Shown in pieces: positions 1-7,297 of a stretch of 38,531 bases of DNA. Positions within the stretch are counted from its first letter, which is position 1. The number at the start of each line of letters is the position of its first letter. The translations under genes and the position numbers were made by a program. The notes below the pieces were generated by a model, which was not told the origin of the DNA, did not search any database, and saw nothing but the letters and a program-made list of their open reading frames with translations. Source of the stretch: Bacillus sp. (in: firmicutes) (GTDB lineage Bacteria; Bacillota; Bacilli; Bacillales; Salisediminibacteriaceae); the NCBI GenBank assembly GCA_021208645.1, contig JAJOJL010000142.1, forward strand, positions 1 to 38,531, written 5' to 3'.

Positions 1-152
1 TCCGAAAGATTGAAGGGAAAGCTATCCCTTAGCAGAGCTTTGTCGTCGTTGCACCAGTCTAATTGTAAATAATTTTCCAAATGGACAGGACCACCTTTAA
101 TTGGGTATTTGCTTTTTTGGCTCTTAACAGAAAGAATGATTAAACTGAAAAT
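1..152 (-). other. open reading segment without start, possible gene remnant
   Basis: On the minus strand one frame stays open for 50 codons from a TAA at 153-155 to the left edge of the window. The translation looks protein-like (it includes KYPIKGGPVHLENYLQLDW) but has no ATG, GTG or TTG start with a ribosome site inside the window. It could be a gene remnant or chance. I do not recognise a family. Confidence 0.2.
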
Positions 153-617
153 TTAAACATTATTTATGCAACACTAGTGGATACAAATCACTTTATGAAT
201 TTTGTTCACATAATGTTCATAACTAAGTTACGATAGTTTTTAACTTGTAATCGTTCATAACACCACGAAATTTTATGTGAAATTATGGTCTGAATCATTT
301 TTCAAAAAATCATTTATCTATAAGTATTAAACTTTAAGAAAAACCGATATACCTTAGAAGAGAATATGAAATAAATTGTAATAATTATTCATAGTATGTA
401 AATGACCTAGCATATCTAATTCATAATAACAATAACTAATTACACGTTTATTATTATTTTAATATATTTTATGTCTTCGCTAGGGAACTCTATATGCGAA
501 GTATAAAAAGGTTTTAAAACTTTTTTTTATTGTTTCTTAAAAAAATAGTAGGGACCTTTATAGACCAAGGAGGAACAGTCTTTTTTTCGAAACATTTTAG
601 ACACATTTAACATAAGT
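153..617. other. AT-rich intergenic stretch
   Basis: This stretch is very AT-rich and holds no open frame with a ribosome site on either strand. I see no clear terminator or repeat. It ends at the regulatory region of the cytochrome gene. Confidence 0.5.
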
Positions 618-633
618 TGTGATGCATATCACC
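618..633 (+). promoter_or_regulatory. FNR/CRP-type binding site
   Basis: TGTGATGCATATCACC matches the TGTGA-N6-TCACA consensus of Bacillus Fnr and of CRP-family regulators at 9 of 10 conserved positions. Its centre (625.5) lies about 41.5 bp before the start point expected from the -10 box at 655-660. That is the standard class II activator position. Regulation by Fnr in response to oxygen is inferred; another CRP-family protein could bind. Confidence 0.6.
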
Positions 634-651
634 AACTGGATAAATGTTCTT

Positions 652-660
652 TGCTATACT
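652..660 (+). promoter_or_regulatory. extended -10 promoter of the cytochrome c551 gene
   Basis: TGCTATACT is an extended -10 element (TGn plus TATACT). No good -35 box is seen at the proper distance, and the FNR-type site sits there instead. This fits an activator-dependent promoter with transcription starting near 667, about 35 bp before the start codon. Confidence 0.5.
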
Positions 661-701
661 TTCCACGATTCAAACACAATACTTTGGGGAGGTTTTTATT
701 T

Positions 702-1046
702 ATGTTAGCAAAAAACAAATTGATGCTTTTCGTCGCAGTTCTCGTTACAATGCTTTTGTTAGCAGCATGTGGAGGAGGCGATGATTCAGCATCCAACGGG
801 GAAAGTGGTAGTAGTAACGGTGGGGACGTAACTGCCAGTAGTGAAGGGGAAGAAGTTTATATGCAATCTTGTGCTGCCTGTCATGGACAAAACTTAGAAG
901 GGGCTAATGCTGTTGCCCTAACTGGTTTAACATTATCAAAAGAGGAAATTGTTGAAATTACCTTAAATGGTCAGGGCGCCATGCCTGGGGGGTTAGCTGA
1001 TGGAAAAGAAGAGGAAGTAGCGGAGTATATTTTAAGCCAGCAATAG
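702..1046 (+). CDS. cccB: membrane-anchored cytochrome c551 (lipoprotein)
   Basis: A small class I cytochrome c of 114 residues that would shuttle electrons to a terminal oxidase on the outer face of the membrane. The start at 702 is chosen over an in-frame ATG at 651 because GGGGAGG lies 9 bases before it and the product then begins with a proper lipoprotein signal. That signal ends in the lipobox LAAC, so the mature protein would be lipid-anchored. A Gly/Ser/Asn-rich linker follows, then the haem motif CAACH and the likely axial methionine in AMPGG. Size and layout match Bacillus CccB. The gene stands alone, with an FNR-type site in its promoter and a shared terminator at 1101-1135. Confidence 0.85.
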   Translation: MLAKNKLMLFVAVLVTMLLLAACGGGDDSASNGESGSSNGGDVTASSEGEEVYMQSCAACHGQNLEGANAVALTGLTLSKEEIVEITLNGQGAMPGGLADGKEEEVAEYILSQQ

Positions 1047-1100
1047 ATAAGAACGAATTTTTTTCTGTTTATAAATCAATAATTATTATTACTTAAAATA

Positions 1101-1135
1101 GAGTGTCTAAAAGGTAAATCACCTTTTAGACACTC
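1101..1135. terminator. bidirectional terminator between convergent genes
   Basis: A perfect 15-bp stem (1101-1115 with 1121-1135) with a 5-nt loop lies between the cytochrome gene and the end of the selenoprotein operon. It is followed by TTTAAATT on the plus strand and by TATTTTAAG on the minus strand, so it can end transcription from both sides. Confidence 0.85.
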
Positions 1136-1144
1136 TTTAAATTA

Positions 1145-1846
1145 TTAGTAACTTGGAAAGTGAACCTCATGTATATTTCCTGGCTCTTGCCTTTCCATTA
1201 ATTCAGCTAATGCCGATTCTAATACTTTCATTTGGGTTTTACTATCATTTGGTTTTCCAAGGGAATGACCAAACTCAAAACCTTTTGGATGGATCGCACG
1301 GGGAGGTCTCATCAGACTGGACTGCTCCACATCCAACGTAATTAGTGTTGTCGGAATCCCCTGAGCTTCAATTCCACGCTGCACTGTAACTACAGTGCGA
1401 TGACAAAGGGGTCAGCCAGCAGTTAAAAGGACAGCATCTGCCTTTGAGCGAACAACTTCCTTTACTAGGGCTGGAATCGTTTCTTTATTGATTTTATTCA
1501 ATCTCATGGAGTATCCCATCATTGTTAAATGCTTCTCCGCAACTCCACCAAGATCCCCATCCTCTACCATTTCTCGCAAGCGGTCAATGGGAAAAACACA
1601 GTTAATATCCTCTTTCGGATAGTCCGTATTATAGTGATCCTTCGGTGCTGCATGGGTAACGGTTAATTCTTCCGTTTTTACATCACCTGGAATGATTCGA
1701 AAGGTTGCGTCTCCTTCTGCCGGATCTGTATGATATGGCTCTTGATCCTTGAGATGTACACCAGAAGTAGAGACAATCATGATGGTTGTTTCGTAAATTG
1801 GCTTATTAACAGGTGTATATGGGATAGCCTTTCTTGATAGTTCCAT
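1145..1846 (-). CDS. selenoprotein of the PrdB/GrdB family, Sec at residue 145
   Basis: Two open segments in one frame are separated only by TGA at 1412-1414. Reading the TGA as selenocysteine gives 233 residues with the redox motif U-P-L-C (UxxC) inside AVLLTAGUPLCHRTVV. This is the size and type of PrdB, the selenocysteine subunit of D-proline reductase, and of the C-terminal part of GrdB-type selenoprotein B. The start at 1846 has AGGGGG six bases upstream; the in-frame ATG at 1861 lacks a site. A SECIS-like hairpin (1381-1398) follows the TGA at the correct distance. It is the second gene of an operon, 34 bp after the Sec-peroxiredoxin. No PrdA, GrdA or other reductase subunit is nearby, so its substrate is unknown. 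If the TGA were a true stop, the conserved second half would be unexplained. Confidence 0.85.
1381..1398 (-). promoter_or_regulatory. SECIS-like hairpin downstream of the Sec codon
   Basis: In the mRNA, GCACUGU pairs perfectly with ACAGUGC around the loop AGUU (or 8 bp around GU). The loop begins 20 nt after the UGA. Bacterial SECIS elements are stem-loops just 3' of UGA with a G (often GU) at the start of the apical loop, so position and loop both fit recognition by SelB. Confidence 0.75.
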
Positions 1847-1880
1847 ACACAACCCCCTCATTTCTATCAGTTAGTTTCAA

Positions 1881-2381
1881 TTACATTTTTCGTAAAACAT
1901 CGAACAATTCTTCATTATCTGGTTGACGATCTATTGGGTGTACATCAATCCACTGAACAATCCCTTCTTTATCAATGATAAATAAAGCACGTTCAGAAGC
2001 ACCATATGCTGGTTCATTTTCATTTTTGCGGAGTACTCCGTATTTCTCTGCAACCTCACCATGAGGATAGAAATCAGCACATAGTGGATAGGAAATTCCA
2101 CCAATAGACTTTGCCCATGCATCGTGACTATGAACACTGTCGACACTTATACCCAAAACTTGGGTATCAAAATCTTCAAAACGAGGTAAATCATCCTCGT
2201 ATGAAGGCATTTGCGCACCTCAGACTGGTGTCCAATCTAGAGGATAAAAACAGAGGAATACATTTTTGGATCCACGAAATTCACTTAACGTTATCATACG
2301 ATCGCCATGTGCTTTCATCGTAAAATCTGGTGCTTGATCGCCTACCTTTAAAGTGCTTGTTTCCGTTGCTCCTTGAGGCAT
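1881..2381 (-). CDS. selenocysteine-containing peroxiredoxin, Sec at residue 54
   Basis: A thioredoxin-fold peroxidase of 166 residues that would reduce peroxides with a selenol. The frame is interrupted only by TGA at 2220-2222, exactly where peroxiredoxins carry the peroxidatic cysteine: FYPLDWTPVUGAQMPSYEDD gives P-x3-T-x2-U with P47, T51 and Sec54. The conserved active-site arginine is probably R131 in ASERALFIID. Cys101 and Cys44 are present; C101 could act as a resolving residue. The start at 2381 has GGGGAG seven bases upstream; the longer frame to 2486 has no site. A SECIS-like hairpin lies at 2174-2206. It resembles PrxU of Eubacterium acidaminophilum, a known Sec-peroxiredoxin linked to glycine reductase genes, and here precedes a PrdB-like selenoprotein in an operon. 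Confidence 0.88.
2174..2206 (-). promoter_or_regulatory. SECIS-like hairpin of the peroxiredoxin gene
   Basis: The mRNA can fold into a two-part stem: CUUCA with UGAAG, a small internal loop, then ACGAGG with CCUCGU around the 8-nt loop AUGAUUUA. It starts 13 nt after the UGA and its loop begins 25 nt after it, within the range for bacterial SECIS elements. The loop G is third rather than first or second, which is a mild deviation. Confidence 0.65.
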
Positions 2382-2513
2382 ATTAATCTCCCCTTTCCTT
2401 CTATAAGTTATTAGTTGTAAAACAACAATAACAGTATTGTCCATATTGGCTAAATTTACCCCCATAATTTTATGAATTTTTTTCATCTCAACTCATTTTG
2501 TAATCAAAAATAA
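2382..2513 (-). promoter_or_regulatory. upstream region of the selenoprotein operon
   Basis: On the minus strand TGGACA (one change from the -35 consensus) is followed after 17 bases by TTACAA as a weak -10. A short palindrome, GTTGTTTTACAAC (2414-2426), overlaps the -10 region and could bind a regulator. I see neither a clear PerR box nor an FNR box here. Confidence 0.3.
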
Positions 2514-2541
2514 CCTCTCACTTTGATATGTTAATGAGAGG
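2514..2541 (-). terminator. terminator of the SLC13 transporter gene
   Basis: CCTCTCA (2514-2520) pairs with TGAGAGG (2535-2541). On the minus strand the stem is followed by TTATTTTTG. It lies 12 bp after the transporter stop codon and before the promoter of the selenoprotein operon. Confidence 0.75.
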
Positions 2542-2552
2542 CTGTAAATGGA

Positions 2553-4412
2553 TTAAGTTGCATTAAATGGAAAGAAAAACGGAATAGCAAACATCATGAC
2601 CATCCATAAGACCATTTGTAAAGGTAACCCAACCTTCACAAAGTCGATAAATTTATAATTGCCAGCAGCCATTACTAATGCATTAGTTGGAGAAGCAACC
2701 GGAGTTGCAAAGGCCATACTCGCTGCTACAGATACAGCTAGAAGAAAAGGATAAGGACTAACGCCAAAGCTAATGGCACTCGTCACTGCAATGGGAGCAA
2801 ACAGAACTGTAGTTGCTGTATTACTAATAAATTGACTAAAAAAAGATGTGGCTAAATAAAATCCAGCCATGATGGCAATAGGGCCATAAGGGCCTAACAT
2901 TTCAACAATGGTCTCCGATAACAATTGGACGCCCCCTGTTTTCTCCAAAGCAGTAGCCATGGGAAGCATTGCAGCAATTAAAATAACTGATTCCCAGTTG
3001 ATGCGTCCATAAGCATCATCCATGTTCCTTAAACAACCTGTTATTACCATCAATACAGCGGCAATCACAACGGCCGTCACAGCAGGTACAATTTCCAACG
3101 TCATGACAATAAGCATGGCTAGCATGATTAGGGCTGCAATTGGTGCTCTTCCATTGGCAGCAGCCATACTAGCTTGCTCTTGGGGCTGCCCAACTACTAC
3201 CACATCCATCGTTTCCTTTGCTAACAATTCGATGTCAGACCAAGCCCCTTGTACTAGTAGGGCGTCTCCAAATAAAAGTTTTTCCTTGGACAAATCTTCC
3301 AAATATATTTTTCCTTTACGTTTTATGCTTAAGATATTTACATTGTACTTTTCTCGGAAATGAAGTTCTAATAGTGTATGGTTAATTAAGCTTGACTGGG
3401 GAGTCAATAAAACTTCTGCAATACCTTGTTCCCTTGAAATAACTTCTTTCGCTTCTTTTGTGTCTTCGATAATTAAGCCATAATCATCAGCAAATTTCTT
3501 CACTTGTTCTTGATATCCTTGTAAGTACAAAACATCATTTTCTTCAATGACACTTCCTGGGCCGGCAATTTCTTGATAGGTAACAGGCAAAAATGCAGGC
3601 CCGTTCCCTTCCGATTTTCGTTTAATCGACAGGACATAAATTTGATAATTCATTGGAACTTTTAATTCAGATAGCTTCTTCTTAGCTAGTGTAGACCCCT
3701 TTGGTACATAGACGGAATACAGCTTATCTGCTAATTCATAGTAGTTTGCTAATTGATTAGGAGTTGCATAAGTGTTCCTTGCTACTCTATTATTATCATT
3801 TTGTTTAGGTAGTAGGTATTTTCCAAATATTAACAAGAATAACATACCTGTGCCTAAGGCTACTAAACCTATTGGAGTGAAATCAAAGAAAGAAAGACGT
3901 TCATAGCCAAAATCTACTAATGTTTGACTAACTATTAAATTCGGCGGAGTGCCAATCAACGTTAATACGCCTCCTAAACTGCTGGCAAAGGCGAGGGGAA
4001 TTAAAAACTTTGCAGGACTTGTTTTCATTCCAATGGCAATACTCACGACCACTGGTAACAAAACAGCAACGGTTCCTGTGTTACTCATGAAAGCGCTTAA
4101 AATCCCGACGATAAGCATTAGTAAAAACAATAGTTTAATCTCACTGTTATTGGACCATTTTAATAACAGTTTTCCTGCCATGGTAGCTAATCCTGTTCGG
4201 AAAATCCCTCCACTTACAACGAACAAAGCGGCTATCATCACAACAACGGAATTGGAAAACCCTGCGAGTGCTTCATTGACAGTAAGAATTCCTGTTAATA
4301 GCAATGCTAGTAAAGAAAGCATCGCCACTAAATCTGACCGGATACGGCTTGTCATAAATAAAACAGTAGTAATCATTAATATGATGAACGTGAGAATTAA
4401 TTGTTGTTCCAT
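2553..4412 (-). CDS. SLC13/DASS-family anion permease with RCK_C domains
   Basis: A 619-residue membrane protein of the divalent anion/sodium symporter type (sulfate, dicarboxylate or similar; the true substrate is not readable). Hydrophobic segments fill residues 1-200 and about 415-619. The family signatures are visible in both halves: SNTGTVAVLLPVV near residue 110, IGTPPNLIVSQ near 155 and SNTATTVLFAPIAV near 535. The middle hydrophilic part holds two TrkA-C/RCK_C-like repeats (YVPKGSTLAKKKLSEL and LLTPQSSLINHTLLELHF), typical of regulated members of this family. AGGGG lies just before the ATG. It is a single-gene unit with its own terminator at 2514-2541. Confidence 0.85.
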   Translation of the reverse strand: MEQQLILTFIILMITTVLFMTSRIRSDLVAMLSLLALLLTGILTVNEALAGFSNSVVVMIAALFVVSGGIFRTGLATMAGKLLLKWSNNSEIKLLFLLMLIVGILSAFMSNTGTVAVLLPVVVSIAIGMKTSPAKFLIPLAFASSLGGVLTLIGTPPNLIVSQTLVDFGYERLSFFDFTPIGLVALGTGMLFLLIFGKYLLPKQNDNNRVARNTYATPNQLANYYELADKLYSVYVPKGSTLAKKKLSELKVPMNYQIYVLSIKRKSEGNGPAFLPVTYQEIAGPGSVIEENDVLYLQGYQEQVKKFADDYGLIIEDTKEAKEVISREQGIAEVLLTPQSSLINHTLLELHFREKYNVNILSIKRKGKIYLEDLSKEKLLFGDALLVQGAWSDIELLAKETMDVVVVGQPQEQASMAAANGRAPIAALIMLAMLIVMTLEIVPAVTAVVIAAVLMVITGCLRNMDDAYGRINWESVILIAAMLPMATALEKTGGVQLLSETIVEMLGPYGPIAIMAGFYLATSFFSQFISNTATTVLFAPIAVTSAISFGVSPYPFLLAVSVAASMAFATPVASPTNALVMAAGNYKFIDFVKVGLPLQMVLWMVMMFAIPFFFPFNAT

Positions 4413-4430
4413 CTTTCCCCTGCCCCTTTA

Positions 4431-4535
4431 TTATGTATAATCTAGTAAGCTACCTTTTTCACTTTCTAAACTAGAATGTGTGTATTCTCTAATAACATCA
4501 TAATCAGCAATACCATCATTGTCACTGTTTCCCAT
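4431..4535 (-). CDS. possible 34-residue ORF with an acidic Asp/Asn motif
   Basis: Between bmrA and the transporter gene a short minus-strand frame reads MGNSDNDGIADYDVIREY and ends in TAA 18 bp before the transporter ATG. NSDNDGIADYD resembles calcium-binding thrombospondin-3 or EF-hand-like loops. No good ribosome site precedes the ATG, and the frame extends six codons upstream, so this may be a remnant of a longer gene. The assignment is weak. Confidence 0.25.
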   Translation of the reverse strand: MGNSDNDGIADYDVIREYTHSSLESEKGSLLDYT

Positions 4536-4570
4536 TAACAATTCATAGAAGGTTCATATTATAAACTCCA

Positions 4571-4616
4571 GAGGGTGACACAAAAAGGCAAAAACACCCC
4601 CTTTTGTGTCACCCTC
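4571..4616 (-). terminator. terminator after bmrA-like gene
   Basis: A perfect 15-bp inverted repeat (4571-4585 with 4602-4616) lies 10 bp after the exporter stop codon. The U-tract is poor, so its activity is inferred from stem strength and position. Confidence 0.6.
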
Positions 4617-4625
4617 AATATCTAT

Positions 4626-6356
4626 TTATGTTAATTGTTGTTCTGCAAATTCTGCATATAGTGAGTGGTTCTCTATGAGGTATTGGTGAGTTCCTTCTCC
4701 AGTTTTCTTGCCTTTTTCAATAAAAATAATTTTATCTGCATTAACTATGGTAGATAACCGATGGGCGATCACAAGCGTTGTTCGTCCTTCCATAAGTCTC
4801 GTCAAAGCTTGTTGTACAATCCGTTCTGATTGACTGTCCAAGCTAGCTGTCGCTTCATCCATCATCAATAGTTTAGGGTCCCTCAGAAATGCTCTAGCAA
4901 TGGCGATTCTCTGCCTTTGACCACCAGAAAGTTTAACTCCCCGTTCACCTACTTCCGTATCCAGTTTATTAGGAAACTCCATTATAAACTGGTCAGCAAA
5001 GGCCATTTTTGCTACATCCCATAATTTTTCATCCTTAATTTCCTCTTCCATTCCATACGTAAGATTTTCTCGAATGGTACCGGCAATCATTGGACTATCT
5101 TGAGATACGTAACCAATTTGACTTCGCCATGACGCTAAACTCAACTCTTTAATCGGTCTATCCCCAATAAATATTTCCCCTTCACTAGGCTCATAAAATC
5201 GCTCCAACAGTCCAAATAATGTTGTTTTCCCTCCGCCACTAGGACCAGCAAAGGCAACCATTGTTCCCGGTTGTATTTGAAAAGATATATTTGATATTAT
5301 CGGTTCATTGTTTTCATAGGAGAAAGAAACATTTTCAAAACTTACAGGCAGATTACTTATATCTATTTCCCTGCCAGTTGTCCCCTTTTCTTCCGCAAGT
5401 TCCAATATTTCCATCATCCGTTCTGTAGCACCTTTCGCTTTTTCTAGTTGGGTGAAAAACATTGTGAAAGCTGTTAAGGGAAATACAATTTGAAATAAAT
5501 ATAAAATAAATGCTATAAGGGACCCTGTAGTCATGCTCCCTTCTGCGACCCGAATTCCACCGTAACCTATAATAAGAACAATGACGGCCATAACAACAAG
5601 CTGCATTAACGGTCCAATTACAGCAAGGACTTTAGATTCTTTTAGGCCAAAGGATAGTAAGCGTTCAATCCCTCCCCTTCCTTTCTTTTCTTCATGGATT
5701 TCAGCATTGGAAGCTTTCATAAGTCGGACTTCACTGATCGTTTGTTGAATTTTCCCTGTGAAATCAGCCGTTTCATCCTGCAGACCACGGGAAATTTTTC
5801 TCATTCTTCTCCCAAGAGGCCGCATGATCATAATTGTGACCGGAACAACCATCATCATGAGTATTGTCATTTTCCAGTCCATAATAATGAGGATGATAAC
5901 AGATCCAATAATGGAAATGATACCAGTAACAAATTGAGGGAAGTGTTGAGAAATTAAGTCTTTTACAATGCCCGTATCATTAACGACCCGGCTTACAGAT
6001 TCTCCACTCTTATTTCTATCAAAGTAGCTCACTGGAAGGCGTATAAGTTTAAGCAGCATTTTATTACGCAAAGCTGCAACAATTTTTTGACCAACATAGG
6101 CTAAAAAATATCTAGAAAATGCATCGATGGCTGCACGAGCGATAAAGGCAACGATTAACAGAATGATAAGTAAAGTACTGATTGCCTCCATGGTGAAACC
6201 ATCCACCATTTCTCTAGTTAACAAAGGGATTGATAGTCCCACTAAGGTGGTAATTAAACTTCCAGCCAATCCGATGGAAAAGGGAATCCATGGTATGTTA
6301 GTAGAGAGAATAAGTGTTAAAAAGGGTCTCAAATTCCGTTTAGATTTTTGATTCAT
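4626..6356 (-). CDS. bmrA: BmrA-like ABC multidrug exporter (half-transporter)
   Basis: A 576-residue fused membrane-ATPase half-transporter that would work as a homodimer exporting hydrophobic drugs or lipids. Six membrane segments lie in residues 1-310, followed by the ATPase domain with Walker A GPSGGGKTT, signature LSGGQRQR, Walker B LLMMDEATASLD and the H-loop in IAHRLST. Sequence and length closely follow B. subtilis BmrA (YvcC); for example KLIRLPVSYFDRNKSGESVSRV matches its intracellular loop. GGAGGAG lies 10 bases before the ATG. It is divergent from the yndM-like gene and has its own terminator. Confidence 0.9.
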   Translation of the reverse strand: MNQKSKRNLRPFLTLILSTNIPWIPFSIGLAGSLITTLVGLSIPLLTREMVDGFTMEAISTLLIILLIVAFIARAAIDAFSRYFLAYVGQKIVAALRNKMLLKLIRLPVSYFDRNKSGESVSRVVNDTGIVKDLISQHFPQFVTGIISIIGSVIILIIMDWKMTILMMMVVPVTIMIMRPLGRRMRKISRGLQDETADFTGKIQQTISEVRLMKASNAEIHEEKKGRGGIERLLSFGLKESKVLAVIGPLMQLVVMAVIVLIIGYGGIRVAEGSMTTGSLIAFILYLFQIVFPLTAFTMFFTQLEKAKGATERMMEILELAEEKGTTGREIDISNLPVSFENVSFSYENNEPIISNISFQIQPGTMVAFAGPSGGGKTTLFGLLERFYEPSEGEIFIGDRPIKELSLASWRSQIGYVSQDSPMIAGTIRENLTYGMEEEIKDEKLWDVAKMAFADQFIMEFPNKLDTEVGERGVKLSGGQRQRIAIARAFLRDPKLLMMDEATASLDSQSERIVQQALTRLMEGRTTLVIAHRLSTIVNADKIIFIEKGKKTGEGTHQYLIENHSLYAEFAEQQLT

Positions 6357-6532
6357 TTTTAAAATACTCCTCCGATTGTAGTTGTCCGTATGTATTTTGA
6401 ATAATTATTTCTTCTCAGCCTGTACTATCTATCTCTGTAAATTTTACCCTAATCGCACAAAGAAACCTAGGTGGATTACGTATGGATTCCCACCGATTGT
6501 CGAAAACTAAGGAAAAAGGAGTTTTATTAAAA

Positions 6533-6967
6533 ATGAAGCACTTAAATGTATTGGTCATTAAATTTCTTGTTTCCTTTCTTGTTTTTTGGATTAGTCTTGG
6601 TTTGTTTTTCGAGGCATCCCTTGGTGTCATTCTTTCCTTTAGTCTGCTTGTTACCTTCGTTGCTTATTTCCTGGGTGACCTAGTTTTACTGCCTCGATTA
6701 GGAAATAATAATGCAGTTATTGTTGATTTCTTTCTCACTTATCTTATTGTTTGGATTTTTGGTGCCTTCTTTCTTCACAGTTACATGCAAATTGCATGGG
6801 GAAGTATTATAGCTGCCACATTAATTGCCGGCTCTGAATTGTTTGTCCATTCGTATATTCTTAAAACCCTTCCTATTAAAAAGATAAGACTTGAGAAAGA
6901 AAGGTTTCATCAGGACTTTGCATTTGAAACTTCCGAAGAATCAAATCCAAATATAAAAAAGAAATAA
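6533..6967 (+). CDS. yndM: DUF2512/YndM-like membrane protein
   Basis: A 144-residue integral membrane protein with about four hydrophobic helices and a basic, hydrophilic C-terminal tail. Its pattern (MKHLNVLVIKFLVSFLVFW at the start, FLGDLVLLPRLGN in the middle) is that of the DUF2512/YndM family of Bacillus. The function of that family is unknown. The ATG at 6533 is chosen because GGAG precedes it and it matches the family start; an upstream in-frame ATG at 6482 would add 17 hydrophilic residues. It appears monocistronic. Confidence 0.75.
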   Translation: MKHLNVLVIKFLVSFLVFWISLGLFFEASLGVILSFSLLVTFVAYFLGDLVLLPRLGNNNAVIVDFFLTYLIVWIFGAFFLHSYMQIAWGSIIAATLIAGSELFVHSYILKTLPIKKIRLEKERFHQDFAFETSEESNPNIKKK

Positions 6968-7002
6968 TGTTAGTTCTCCAACAATACAACTCCATAAACA
7001 AA

Positions 7003-7048
7003 AGAGGGTGATGCAATAAGGCTAGACTTCTCCTTTTGCTCACCTTCT
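7003..7048 (+). terminator. imperfect terminator-like hairpin
   Basis: AGAGGGTGATGCAA-type sequence pairs imperfectly with TTTTGCTCACCTTCT, 35 bp after the yndM-like gene. A good U-tract is missing. From here to 7297 I see no gene. Confidence 0.4.
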
Positions 7049-7297
7049 GCAACTATTGAATTATTCTCTGTCTATTCTACAACAGGAGTGATATCCTACA
7101 TTGTTTTGTTTCTTTTAGCCATTTACTTAAATGTCAAAGTTTATCAATGAAGAAACCTAATTGTGGTAACTTGGCATCGTTAAATAGAGACAATAGTATT
7201 TGTAAACTTTTCTGTCCTCGAAGAAGGGCGTTTTTTTTATGCCGTTGCAGTTCAGTATATCAACTCAAACCGCCCTCATAATTTAAAAAATTTCTCT

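Noticed and set aside
153-617. Origin-like AT-rich region
   Set aside because: No cluster of DnaA boxes (TTATCCACA) and no dnaA/dnaN neighbours; AT richness alone is not enough.
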